Shown piece after piece: positions 13,791 to 28,148 of a stretch of DNA of 64,000 nt; the first letter of the stretch is position 1; every line of letters begins with the position of its first letter. Location: positions 38,811 through 102,810 of the forward strand of contig CAUYLG010033143.1 of assembly GCA_963573385.1 (NCBI GenBank), read 5' to 3'. The stretch comes from Cacajao melanocephalus. Lineage: Eukaryota; Chordata; Mammalia; Primates; Pitheciidae. A program made the position numbers and the translations under genes. Below the pieces are notes generated by a model. It was not told where the DNA came from. It searched no databases and saw nothing but the letters and a program-made list of their open reading frames with translations.

Positions 13791-14106
13791 GGCCGGGCAT
13801 GGTGGCTCATGCCTGTAATCCCAGCACTTTGGGAGGCCGACGTGGGTAGATCATTTGAGGTCAGGAGTTTGAGACCAGCCTGGCCGACATGGTGAAACCC
13901 TATCTCTACTAAAAACACAAAAATTAGCCGGGAATGGTGGCAGGCACCTGGAATCGCAGCTACTCGGGAGGCTAAGGCAGGAGAATCAGTTGAACCCAGG
14001 AGGCAGAGGTTGCAGTGAGCTGAGATCACGCCATTGCACTTCCGCCTGGGCAACAGAGCAAGACTCTTGTTTAAAAAACAAACAACAAGAACAACAACAA
14101 AAAAAA
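13791..14106 (+). mobile_element. Alu, plus strand (S type)
   Basis: Starts GGCCGGGCATGGTGGCTCAT and ends in an A-rich AACAAC-type tail. The full dimeric structure is present, including the left-monomer ATTAGCCGGG junction. Confidence 0.95.
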
Positions 14107-15388
<1,282 letters not shown>

Positions 15389-15976
15389 AGGAGCCTCACA
15401 TTCTAAGTGGTGCCATTATGTATTCGCGGGGGCTCAGAAAACAATACCCCAAAATGGGGGCCTCAGAAGCCAAAGTTGTTCTCTGACCTTCTGCCCTCTG
15501 GTCTCTCAGCCTCCTCCAAGGCTAGTAGAGAAACTAGAATCCTTCTTCAACATGGGTCATAGAACCCATGACCTCTTTTCCCCAAAGCCAGCCACAAAAC
15601 CTAAGCTTATGGCCCTAACTTTCCCTCTGCTATTCTGTAAAAACTGGCCATAAAGAAACTGTCTGACCTACCTTGTCTAACTGTAGGTGATAAGAGCATT
15701 CCAGAGAGGGTCTAGCTCCATACCTGGAAGAAAGGAATGCTGCACAGAGAGACCGGGAGGAATCTAGACAGACAGGCCTTGCTGGGTCTCCCCAAGCAGT
15801 CTGTTCATACTCAGTCAGATGCTCTTTGTCCAGTGCCATTTCCACCTGTCTTTTAATCATTCATTCATTCACTCATTCATTTGTGATCATGCTATTGAGT
15901 GGTTTTGCTAGTGGCTGTATTAACTTGTGTGCTTCTATTCACACTTTCAGCTGATATTACATACTTCTCTGTGCTG
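15389..15976. other. Intergenic; short ATTC microsatellite
   Basis: No gene recognised. A CATT/TCAT tetranucleotide run lies at about 15,857-15,883. Confidence 0.5.
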
Positions 15977-16357
<381 letters not shown>

Positions 16358-16395
16358 AGGACTTTTAAACTTAACAGGTTAAAAATCACACTTAG

Positions 16396-16839
<444 letters not shown>

Positions 16840-16845
16840 TAAAAA

Positions 16846-18442
<1,597 letters not shown>

Positions 18443-18599
18443 CAATGATAAAGACTCCTTGAAGTCCTGCCATAAAAAAACAGATTAACATTAGCATTTC
18501 CCTAACGTACTTTATCACTGTAATTCATTAGTGACTTTTTTTAGCAAAACGGCATCCTAAAACACAAGGTGGTGAATCCTGCTCTGGACACACACTGCA

Positions 18600-18770
18600 C
18601 AGAGTATGCCTCTGAGCAGGTTCACCTTTAGCAAGTTCACTGTGCTGTGGCAGAATGACTGACTACTTTTAGGCCTCCATTTCCTCACCTAAAAAATGCA
18701 ACGAATACTACTGTTGTGAGAAATGACAGATACTATCTGTATCTTTTATAATGTGCCATAAAGGTGTCAT
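18600..18770 (+). repeat. MIR fragment, plus strand
   Basis: AGCAAGTTCACTGTGCTGTG, GCCTCCATTTCCTCACCTAA and TACTACTGTTGTGAGAAATG follow the MIR core and 3' part. Confidence 0.6.
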
Positions 18771-18851
18771 CTGCTTTCTTCAGAGGCATTGCAGTCCTGA
18801 GGGTGTACTTGAGGTGCAACTCCTCAAAATGCCTTGACAAAGGGATACTTT

Positions 18852-18893
18852 TGTTCTTTCATTCATTCATGTATTCATTCATTCATTCATTCC
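18852..18893. repeat. (ATTC)n microsatellite
   Basis: TTTCATTCATTCATGTATTC followed by four more ATTC units. Confidence 0.9.
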
Positions 18894-18997
18894 ACACCAC
18901 CTCCTTGAGTGGTAGGTCTTAAGGGCTATAGCCTGGTTTTGGATGCTGGGAAGCTTACGGACAGTGGGCAAGTGAGGTCCACTGCATTGCTTTAATG

Positions 18998-19022
18998 ACA
19001 CACACACACACACACACACACA
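18998..19022. repeat. (AC)n microsatellite
   Basis: About 12 uninterrupted AC dinucleotides. Likely polymorphic in length. Confidence 0.95.
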
Positions 19023-20017
19023 GGAATTCTGGTGGTGGTGAGAAGGTACCTTACCAGGGAAAGAATGGGATCAGGGAAATCTTTCTTGCTGAAACCATTA
19101 GGATTCTTGAAGGAACATTAGGAAGGTTGGATGTACAAGGGAGGTTGGACACAAGGTCAAAACACTATAATACAGAGAATATGTGAAGAGTGGGCCTCCC
19201 ATTAATAGGTCACATGAACATGGACCCCCCAGGGTAGCATACCCTGTGTTCCATCTGTGATACCTGATTCATCTGTGTCCTCCAAGCAGACAAAGAGGAT
19301 TTAGCTAAGTAAGGAGGTTCTTTCTGGCAAGTTGAAGTCCTGAAGTGGGTGGTGGCCCTTGACTTTGAGTGTGTGTGTGGGCACCTTGGGTGGGGATAGG
19401 AGTGCTGCTGGAAAGTTATCTTTAAATAAGCAAGCGCCATAGCCATCCTGGGAGTCAAGCTCCCTCCCATCTGCCCTACACTAGAGGCCAAGAGTGGGCA
19501 ATTTTAGTTTCCTCCTCTGCTCTGATGAACTGTCTGCAGGAGAATATTTCCAGACAAAAGAGGTCTTGATGGCAGGTTGGTTTACCCCTTGTCTCCAGCC
19601 TCCAACTACTGAAAGCGAGTCTCCAAACCCAAAAGCTCCTGCCAACAGCCTTCCCAGATTCCCAAACCAAAAGCCCTCACTGTCCCAGGACCCTACCAAT
19701 CCCTAGCCTGTGATGCTCACTCCGGAGGTGCGAAAGCATGGGAGCGCATGGGTATTCCAGAGGCATACGGAACCTGAGGCAAAAAGGAAAATGACTACCT
19801 CTATATCCACTTATGACAATATCCTCCCATATTTGAACTAGGTAAAAAGTTAATAAAAGTTCTGCAGTCAGTGAACATGACTACATCCGAAGCCAGAGTT
19901 GCTCAATCTGTTGCATGCCACTGTCAACTCTCAAACCACCAGGCAAGGGAACAGACAAATGGGGAGATGTGGGGGAGAGTCTGGATATGGCTATTCCCAT
20001 TGAACAATTAAGCAGGG
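19023..20017. other. Intergenic, nothing recognised
   Basis: No repeat or gene recognised. Overlapping open frames of 60-93 codons on both strands are not splice-flanked. Confidence 0.45.
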
Positions 20018-20250
20018 TTTTTTGTTTGTTTGTTTTTTGGAGACATAGTTTTACTCTGCCTTCTGGGTTCAAGTGATTCGCCTACCTCATTCTCTTGAGT
20101 AGCTGGGATCACAGGCGTGTGTCACCACACCTGGCTATTTTTTGTATTTTTAGTAGAGATGAGGTTTCACCATGTTGGCCAGGCTGGTCTCAAACTCCTG
20201 ACCTCAAGTGATCTGCCGGCCTCGGCAGGTGTGAGCCACCGCATCCGGCC
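20018..20250 (-). mobile_element. Alu, minus strand, internal deletion
   Basis: Inverted Alu lacking about 50 bases after ACTCTGCC (the part that normally reads CAGGCTGGAGTGCAGTGG is missing), and with part of the left-monomer start deleted too. Target-site duplication AATTAAGCAGG / AATGAAGCAGG. Confidence 0.9.
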
Positions 20251-20459
20251 AATGAAGCAGGATTCTAACAACACCCACCTTTATTTAAAATGTTGAGTTT
20301 TGCTTATTATGTATTTTTTACATTCAATTTGGTTTTGTTAAAAATATTGTATTAAAAAACTATTTATCTTAACGATGGGGTGCTGCCCTGTATGTTTCTT
20401 TTTCCCCCAGTAAGCCCTTGGCCCTCCTAGTGTTTCTTTTTGCTTCAGTATTTACAGTC

Positions 20460-22445
20460 CTTTTGGCCGAAGCGCACTGTGACGTTTCCTTACTGATGAC
20501 AGCGTGTTCCTAAGAAACCGCAATGTGCCCAAAACCGCGCAAGGAAGTGCGGCTACCCGGCATGCAGCTACGGCGGAATTAGGAAAGCCCCAGGGATTTG
20601 AGAGCTCCGAGAACAGAGGCGCCTCTCAGGGCCTAGGGACTGATCTTGCCCTGTATTTCTTGGCAACAGGCTTTAAAGCTGAACTTTTGCAAATCCTGCT
20701 GTTCCCCCTGCCGTCGAGGGGCGCGCCACCGCCGGTGGGTGGACGCTGAGCTGGTGGGAGCCCAGGCCAAGCCAAGAAGAGGGCGGGGAGTCCTCAAAAT
20801 GGGAAAGTGACCCCGTCCCTTCCCGGCAGGAATCCGGAGCTCCTCCTCCGCCCCGCCGCGCCGCCATCAATCACCGCGACAACCCGAGTGTCCGCTGCCG
20901 CGACACACCGACCCTCCTGCTTTTTCTCCAAGGGGAGGAAATCTCTGGTTGGAGCATCTGCCCTGCACACTGGCTGGACGCACCGGAGGGGTCCGCCCTG
21001 GGGACCAAAGCTGTGCGACCCCCGGTCTAGCCCGCGCGCACAGGCACAGGGAGCACCTGACACCCTGCAGGCAGCCCCGCAGGTAGAACGCCACAAAGGT
21101 CCCTACCACCCCGTACCGTGCACACGCCCCCACACCTGAACCTCGAGCCACCGTACCTGCACCCTCCAGCTGCCCCTCACCCCCAGCCCCGCACAGGTCA
21201 GCTGAGGACACCCGGTGACCCTGCCTGGACCAGCGGCCACCTCGCCCTCCGGAATGTCACCCTGCCCCCGTCCCCGCTCCCCGATCCCCACTTCCGTCCC
21301 CCACGATCCCCAAGGACTCTCTCTGGCTCTCTTCCCCAAGTCCCCCTCCAGAGTGGGGAGAGAGTGCGCGCAGCAGCACCCGCGTCTGGAACCCCAGAGA
21401 GCCCCGCCCATGCACGGAGCCTCTCCGGGCTCTGGCAGCCGGCATAGGGGGTGGGGTCTCCGCTGCCACCGCCCCTTACCTCGCGCGGGCCCTCTTTGTA
21501 GGTCCCGGAGGCGGGGGCAACCGGTGGTCCCGCAGATGAGCGAGGGGCTGGGTTTCCCCGCCCAGGAGGAGCAAGAGGAGGAGGAGGAAAAGGAGAATGG
21601 GGGAGACAGGAGGGCAGGAGAGGGGAGAGGAGGGGAAAGAGGAGGAGAGGAGGAAAGGGCTTTGTGTTAGCCTCCGGCCGTCCCTCGGCGGTAGGGAGCC
21701 ATCCCCCTCCCCCAGCCACCTTCCCAAGCTCGCGGAGGGGGTGGAGCGGGGGCGAACGGATCGGAGGCAGGGAGCAAGGCGCCTGCGCGACCCCAGATCC
21801 GGCCATTTCCCCCCTTCCCATCCCCCCCGTACCTCCAGCCCCCGCCCCTCCTGACAACCAACCTCTACGCTTACCCGGTTACAAGGAACCCAGGCTGCAA
21901 TCAGGAAAAACTGCGATCAGAAAGTTTATCTAAGCCGGAGCAAACTTGGCTGGACCGGCCCCTGACCCGCCTTGGCGCCGCCGCCCCTGTCTTCTGCGCT
22001 CCCTGGCCAGGCGAGGACCAGAGTTTTGTTCTCGGAGTTTCTTGCCTTTCTTGTTTTAGCACAAACGCGCGCGCACCTCTTTCCCATAACGAGCCCCGCC
22101 GCCCAACTGCAGATCCCGGGGTCCGTCGCGGGGGCTGCAAAAGCCTCACTCGAGAGGCCCGAGCTGGCTGCGGCTCTGGGTGCCAGGGCAGGTTCTCCAG
22201 GGTTGGATACGCTCTGGACGCCTGGGCGGGTTGTTTTGCTTCGGCCTCGCTGGCCGGGGGCCCGCCCACCCCGCCTGGGACGCGGTTTGGATCGGTGCTG
22301 GGAGCCCTCTGTAACCCCGGCCGAAGGCCGCGCAGGCAGGCGGGAACGCGAGGACGCGGGAGCCGCGGGGCCGGTTCCTTGCCGGCATCCAGCCTTTTCG
22401 GAGTCAGGCGCGTCCCTGGTGATTCGCTGAGTTTTCCCACTTCCC
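20460..22445 (-). promoter_or_regulatory. CpG island, probable TATA-less promoter
   Basis: About 2 kb of GC-rich DNA with dense, undepleted CpG and no Alu or L1, in contrast to the AT-richer repeat-laden flanks. Several GC boxes are visible (GGGCGGGGAG near 20,781; GCCCCGCCC near 21,404; CCCGCCCACCCCGCC near 22,260), plus an ETS-like GGAAGTGCGGC near 20,543 and an NRF1-like GCGCCTGCGCG near 21,779. There is no TATA box. On the minus strand there are good 5' splice sites: CGAG/GTAAGG (exon end 21,480), GGAG/GTACGG near 21,835 and GG/GTAAGC near 21,873. This favours a minus-strand transcript with a first exon here. In the human genome RIN2 follows SLC24A3 in the same orientation, so an upstream RIN2 promoter is a reasonable inference but not shown. 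Confidence 0.75.
21564..21660. repeat. Homopurine tract (GGA/GAGG-rich)
   Basis: Almost pure A/G on the plus strand for about 97 bases with only isolated C or T interruptions, mostly GAGGAG and GGGGA units, in the middle of the CpG island. Confidence 0.9.
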
Positions 22446-22785
22446 ACGGGGACCTCACCTTTGGGAATTAATTGCTTACAGTTTTAGAGTAACAGAGTAG
22501 CCAGTGTCACGGAAGGAACCTCAAAGAGACACCTTAAAGGTGTCAGAGAGACGTTTGTTTTTGGACAGAAACAGACAGCGAAGCGGAAAGAAAACAGACC
22601 TTATTTCTGTTCTTGTTCAGCTTGAGACAGTAGCGGAGGAGACTCGGACTTCGTTGGTGTTGGTTCTCGTGACTCCTGTCTTCTAAAATCCCAAGACTTA
22701 TTTATCATTTATCATCATCAGCTCAGATCTCAGGAAAACAGCGCACTGCACTTCTGTTTCTGCTCCAAGTCACCCATTAAATAAA
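22446..22785. other. CpG-island shore, nothing recognised
   Basis: GC content falls off sharply. No repeat or exon could be identified. Confidence 0.5.
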
Positions 22786-23345
22786 TAATGGAACACCTGC
22801 TGGTGCCAAGCGCAGTTCTAATGCCTGGGATGTGTCCGCGAACAAAGCAAAGGTCTCCCTGGCCTGGGGGAGCTGAAGTCCTTGGCGGAAGAGGTGGGAG
22901 ACAGAGGGTAAACCATGGCCATCCCGAAGTAGATTATTTGAGGTGTTGGAAGAGGTCGGTGATAGGGAAAACAAGAAAAAGAATATGGAGGCCCAGAGTG
23001 CTGGTGTCTGGCGCAGGTCACAGTATTAAATAGGCGGTGTGGTTACAGTAGTCCTCAGGGAGGGTGGGATTTGAGCTGCGAGGGTTTGAGCAGAGGGTGA
23101 CCAGATCTGTTATTGCTGAGAACTCAGTCTGATGCTGTTCGGAGAGCCCACTATCCGGGCAGAGGTGGAAATAAGCGAGGAGAAGATGGAAATAGTTCAG
23201 TCTAGAGATGGTGGTTGGTGGCAGGATCAGCGCGGCGGCGGTGGGGAGAGGTAGTTGGATTCGTATTTATTTTGAAGGTGGAGCTGACAGCAATTCCTGA
23301 GAGGTTGGATACATGGGCAAAAGGGAGAGGTGGACAGAGAGGTAG
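22786..23345 (-). repeat. L2 LINE fragment, minus strand
   Basis: In reverse orientation, GGTGCCAAGCGCAGTTCTAA, 'CCTGGGGGAGCTGAAGTCCT', GGTTACAGTAGTCC and 'TTTTGAAGGTGGAGCTGACAG' follow the L2 3' end and ORF2 order, with internal deletions. Confidence 0.75.
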
Positions 23346-23624
23346 ACCTGGCCCCATGTCCCTCTCTCTTCCCTTTTCAGCCCCAGAGTGACCGAGTTTT
23401 ATAGATAAAGGGTGCCAGGTAAATGCTAAAGACACCTGGCCTCTGCTCCTTTCTTCACATCCATTTTCTTTTCTCCCCTTCCACCCACTCTCTTGAAAAC
23501 GTCCTTCCTCTGTCCATATTGCTCCATGGATGGTCCCCGAGGCTCAGTCTCTTCCAGAACTTAGGGGCCATATGGCTCTGCCCTTCCCATGAAAACGTCT
23601 TTTACTGTAGAAATAAATTTGGGG

Positions 23625-23756
23625 AGGCCGAGCGTGGTGGCTCACACCTGTAATCCAAGCACTTTAGAGGCCAAGGTGGGCAGATCACCTGAGGTCAGGA
23701 GTTCAAGACCAGCCTGACCAAATGGTGAAACCCCGTCTTTAAATAAATAAATAAAT
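23625..23756 (+). mobile_element. Alu left-monomer fragment, plus
   Basis: Only the left monomer (AGGCCGAGCGTGGTGGCTCA to GTGAAACCCCGTCTTT) with an (AAAT)n tail. Perfect target-site duplication AAATAAATTTGGGG at 23,611-23,624 and 23,757-23,770. Either a FLAM-type monomer or an Alu primed internally. Confidence 0.9.
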
Positions 23757-23774
23757 AAATAAATTTGGGGGTTA

Positions 23775-24005
23775 TTTATTTAAAACTATTTCTTGAGTAC
23801 CTACTATGCGCCAAGCACTGCCACAGGCACTGGAGCTAGAGCTGTGAACCAGACAGAAACATTCCCATGTTCTCTAGGAACTCACAATCTAATGGGGAGG
23901 GAGAGGCAATAAACCAGACAATGTGAATGTGTGGTATTAAGGCCACAGGGAAAAGAGGAACCGGGAAGAGGAAGAGAGAGTGCTGGGAAGGCTTCACTTT
24001 AAAAC
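23775..24005 (-). repeat. L2 LINE 3' fragment, minus strand
   Basis: Reverse L2 end: GAGTACCTACTATGCGCCAA, 'GCACTGCCACAGGCACTGG', 'GAACTCACAATCTAATGGGG' and 'CAATAAACCAGACA'. Confidence 0.85.
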
Positions 24006-24489
24006 GGAGACACTCATCAAAGAAAACTGTGAGGACACATGGACTTACCTCATTTTTGGCAGATTTGACCTCTCATCCCAGGGTCCCAAGAGACTAGAGT
24101 GGCCGCTTCAGTCAGCTACAGAGAGCACAAGTGCTCTTGGGGCACTTTTGCAGGCTTGGGGACCAGCTAGCCAAGAAAATGCCATTTCTAATGAAGTTAC
24201 TTCCCCATTAAAGTAAATCAAGCAGCGTTGGTTCTGGAGGCATTGCCCAGAGCTGGCAACTCGGCAATTTGTTTCTCTTCTCTGTTAAGCAGAGCAGGTA
24301 GAGGTGAGTGTCGTGTGTGCATAAAATGACTTGAAAAGAGCAAATTTTTTACTCCAGGGTCTGAGCTATAAAGTAATCACTATAATCGTTATGGCATTTC
24401 TCATTTATTTATTGGTGCGTGCAGATGCTGGGAGATGTCACCCTGCTCAAGCCCCATAGCATAGCCAAGCGGGAGATATTTTTCAGTAT
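24006..24489. other. Intergenic, nothing recognised
   Basis: No repeat or gene recognised between two L2 pieces. Confidence 0.4.
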
Positions 24490-25010
24490 AGAACTTTTGA
24501 TTATCTATGGGGTGGCAGGCACTGTCTTTGGTATTGTGGGTATGTGATGAAACAGATCAAATCTTTCCTTCAATGTACTTATCATCTAACAGGGGAGCAG
24601 ACAAGAAACACATGAACAATTAAATGTGAAGATATGCAGAGCATAATGCATACCGTGAAAAAAACAAGCAGAATAGTGTGAGGAAGAGTGGCTGGGGGGC
24701 TTACTTAATTTGGGCTATCAGAAAAGACCTCCCTGAGAAGGTTATGCTTAAGCGGAGATGGATGACAAGAAGGATGCAGGCAGATGAGTACCTGAGAAAT
24801 ATTCCAGTCTAGGTTGAAGGAACAGCCAGAGGCAAGGCCTTAAGGTGGGTGACAAGGAATCTGAGGAAGCCCACTAGGGCTGGAGCTGGAGCCTGAGGGA
24901 GAGTGCTCGGGGAGGGTTTCAGCAAGGAATGGCCCCATCTGCTTTATATTTTTTAAAAGCCAACAAAGAAGGCTGTGGGGAGAAGGGATAGCTGGGAGGA
25001 GATGAGCAAT
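24490..25010 (-). repeat. L2 LINE fragment, minus strand
   Basis: GGTGGCAGGCACTGTCTTTG, ACTTATCATCTAACAGGGGA, AGACCTCCCTGAGAAGGTTA, ATATTCCAGTCTAGGTTGAA and AGAGGCAAGGCCTTAAGG match reversed L2 in order. Confidence 0.85.
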
Positions 25011-25390
25011 GAATGGCAGAAGGAGACAAAAGCGGCAGAAGTTCAGTCCTCAGGCAAGGGATGGTGGATCAATTAGGTAGAGGGTTAGAGACAGAAGACA
25101 GTGAGTGAGTTCAAGGTAAGCTTTGAAGGTAGGACCCACTGGGCAAGCAAGCTATTTTACATATCCCTCCTGTAGTACATTTCAATACAATTTGGATGAC
25201 ATTTTAGTTGAATTTAGCCATCAATAAATTTACCAAAGTTGTAGGGTGACTTAAAGTAGAAAGTATTTGCTTACATAAACTGAAAAAATATCGTCTTCTT
25301 TGAGAATGTGTAAAATAAGTTATAACGAGATAGTGTCATTAAAAAAAGTGTGTGTGCATGTGTACATGCATGCGGATATGTGTTTACACC
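25011..25390. other. Intergenic, nothing recognised
   Basis: AT-rich with a short TGTGTGTGCATG run near 25,349. No gene evidence. Confidence 0.4.
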
Positions 25391-25738
25391 TTGTTATGGT
25401 TTGAATGTTTGTCTCCTCCAAAACTATTGTTGACATTCTATTGCTACTGCAAGGGTACTAAAGGTGGGACCTTTAAGAGGTAATTGGGCCATGAGGGCTC
25501 CAGGTGGCATTGAGGCCTTTATAAAAGGGTGAGTTTGCCCCATCTTGTTCTCTTTTGCCCTTCTTCTACCTTCTGCCATGTGATGATGCAGCAAGATGGC
25601 CCATGCCAGATCCCAGCCCCTTGATCTTGAAAGTCCCAGCCTCCAGAGATGTAAGAAATAAATTTCTACTCATTATAAATTACCCAATCTCAGGTATTCT
25701 GTTACAGCAACAACAACAAAAAAACAGATCAAGATATA
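25391..25738 (+). mobile_element. MST/THE1-type MaLR LTR, plus
   Basis: Starts TGTTATGGTTTGAATGTTTG. It contains GGTGGGACCTTTAAGAGGTA, 'TTCTGCCATGTGATGATGCAG' and a GTAAGAAATAAATTTCTACT polyadenylation signal, then TTACCCAATCTCAGGTATTC. Near-complete solitary LTR. Confidence 0.85.
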
Positions 25739-27180
25739 CACTAAACCTTTCCGGCAAATGTTTTAGAGGATGAGGCTTCAGGGCATATTGCAGAAGTCTG
25801 ATAGAGGGAAGGAAAAGAGAGATCACACATGCATTTAGGCTTTCTGCTGAATCGTGTGTCCAGTTATTGAGATGGGAGCAGTTTTAGGGGTGGAAAATAG
25901 AGTTCCAGTTATCTTTAATTCATTTGAAAGCTGTCTGCCTTAACTACCAGGATAAAAAATACATGGCTTTGCCCATGTCAACATGGAATTTATCATGCTT
26001 CCCAGTTCCCTGCTCACAGCCTATGCCCAGCCTCCCTCTCCTTTCTCTAGTATTTGTTTATACACTTTGAACTTTAAAACAGATATTTGGATTAGTGAAT
26101 CACTACTTTTAGACTGTATGACTTGTCTTTCAAGAATTATGTTGTGTCTACAGATTTCAATTCTATTTATAACAATTACTTAGATTTAATTATTTGTTTA
26201 AACTTGTTTCAATACCTACTCTCCTGTCTTCCATATCTTGTCTTTGCCTTTCTCATTTATTCATGACCTAAGAGTAGAATAAGAATTCCTATGGCAGGAA
26301 ATACCAAGGAGAAACCCACAAAATTACCTTGCTCAAGACAGGAAACCAAGCTGGCTGCTGTATCTGGGTAGAATGGTGGAGACTGTTTTCAAAGTCGTGA
26401 AGGATGCAGAAGCTCCCAGTCAGCTATATTCCCTTTTAGTCCTACCCCTTTCAGTGTGCCTGTATGGTACCTGCAAAAATCAGATGGACTCGTGGTGGAG
26501 AATGATCAAGGACAATAATAGGCAATGAAGGATCACAGAAAATGCCTTGTCACTGTGTAGGCCAGAAGCTGCCAGTCTGATAGACCTGAAGATGCCCTTT
26601 TGTCCACAGCTGATGCATCAACTTTGCCTTGGATACATGGCTGCCTTGAAATGCCTGTGTACTTTGAATAGCCATCATTTGCTGTGACCAGTAGGTAGAA
26701 TACAGATATTTTCTCACCAAGGGTAGAAAACAGGAGCGGCTGCCCTTGGCATCTCTTTAAGAGACTCACCTGAGGAATTTGTGTTTCTTGTTTTCGGTCA
26801 GTTCTGGGTCCAGGCAGAGAGAGAGGTTCCTCCCAAGAGACTCAAGTTCCACTAAACTTAATACCGGCAGGTCATTTTGGATAAACAAAATGACAATAAA
26901 TGACTGAGGTAAAGCTTTTGGTCATTTGATATACCTTTTGGCCATAATGATATACCTTTTCATCAGAATAGAAAGAATACAACAAAATACTTTTTTCAAG
27001 AAGAACCTAAAGATCATAATTTTCCTAAGCATATGTGTTTCTGAAAAAAATTTTCTTATCTCTTTACACACAAATGTATGTGGAATTCTTGTTTTCTGTG
27101 ATTATCTGAAAAAATGGCCCCTGGCAGTGTTACCCATCCTGGCATATGCACATCTATCACTTTTCTCATGAAGAGGTTGG
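25739..27180. other. Intergenic, AT-rich, nothing recognised
   Basis: I looked for retroviral internal sequence behind the MST LTR and did not recognise any gag-like reading frame. No exon or RNA gene is supported. Confidence 0.4.
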
Positions 27181-27390
27181 TTTACTTCCCCTGTATTTGA
27201 ATCTAGTCTCATTTTCTGAATTGCTTTGACCAAGAGAATGTGGCAAAAATGATGCTGTGTGATTTTTTTGCCTTGGGACTTTAAAGCTCTGGCTACTCCA
27301 GTTTTTGTCATCATGGGATCCAAAATCATGTAAAGAATCTTGGGAAAGGCTGCTGAACGATAAGACAGCATGTGGGCAGAGTCCTGGACA
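27181..27390 (-). repeat. Old interspersed repeat fragment
   Basis: TTGCTTTGACCAAGAGAATG and GATGCTGTGTGATTTTTTTG resemble a common mammalian LTR-like repeat that I cannot name with certainty. Orientation is a guess. Confidence 0.35.
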
Positions 27391-27617
27391 GCTTTCTACC
27401 ATCCACATTACTACAGACACTGATTTTACGTACTTTAAAAATTTGTTTTATTTTCCGACTTGAAGCTGTTTCCCAGTATATGTTGGAGTATGAATACCTC
27501 TTTATTGATGTGGTGTACAATGGAGTTAAACTTTTTGGTTTATCTAAGCATTTCAGCATTTCTTTAGGGAAACCTTTGATTACTACATCTGTTCTAATTG
27601 TAATGACTCCTTCTTCC

Positions 27618-28148
27618 AGAGATGGGTCAGCAACTACAGCCTGCATGAAAAATCTGGCCCACCACCTCCTCTTGGGAACTGTAACAAATTATCTTTTCGA
27701 TGGCAAGCATCTCACTCAAGGATTTGTTGGCTTCACCATATGTGAATAATAATTAAACCTATATTTGAAAAATCACCTGGGCTGGGTGCAGTGGCTTATG
27801 CCTGTAATCCCAGCACTTTGGGAGGCCGAGGCAGGCGGATCACTTGAGGCCAGGAGTTCAAGGCCAGCCTGGCCAACATGGCAAAACCTGTCCCTACTAA
27901 AAATACAAAAAATTAGCCAGGCGTGGTGGCGTGTGCCTGTAGTCCCAGCTACTGGAGAGGCTGAAGCAAGAAAATCTCTTGAACCTGGGAGCTGGAGGTT
28001 GCAGTGAGCCAATATCGTGCCACCGCACTCCAGCCTGGGAGACAGTGCGAGACTCAATTTCAATAACATAAAATAAAATAATCTGGCTCACAAAAGTTAA
28101 AATACACTATTTGGCCCTTTACAAAAAGTTCACTCACTGCTGGTCTAG
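27618..28148 (+). mobile_element. hAT-type MITE interrupted by an Alu
   Basis: The left end GGGTCAGCAACTACAGCCTG...AATCTGGCCCACCACCTC (from 27,623) and the right end ACACTATTTGGCCCTTTACA...CTCACTGCTGGTC (to about 28,148) are roughly complementary termini. They resemble the widespread hAT-related MITE that reads GGTCAGCAAACT...GGCCCTTTACAG. The Alu at 27,779-28,080 separates the halves. Confidence 0.6.
27779..28080 (+). mobile_element. Alu, plus strand
   Basis: GGGCTGGGTGCAGTGGCTTA through GACTCAATTTCAATAACATA. Full-length S/Sx-like Alu inside a DNA-transposon fossil. Confidence 0.95.

Noticed and set aside
21198..21857. 219-codon open frame on the minus strand in the CpG island, plus several 150-185-codon frames on both strands nearby
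   Set aside because: GC-rich DNA lacks stop codons by composition. The frame begins at a non-ATG codon, is proline/glycine low-complexity and runs through a good splice donor at 21,480. Most likely 5' UTR/promoter noise.
25739..27180. Possible MaLR or ERV internal region behind the MST LTR
   Set aside because: No gag, protease or polymerase-like motif could be recognised, and no second LTR of the same type follows. It looks like a solitary LTR.
27773..28069. Open frames with [22 protein letters not shown] peptides here and elsewhere
   Set aside because: Standard conceptual translation of Alu elements.
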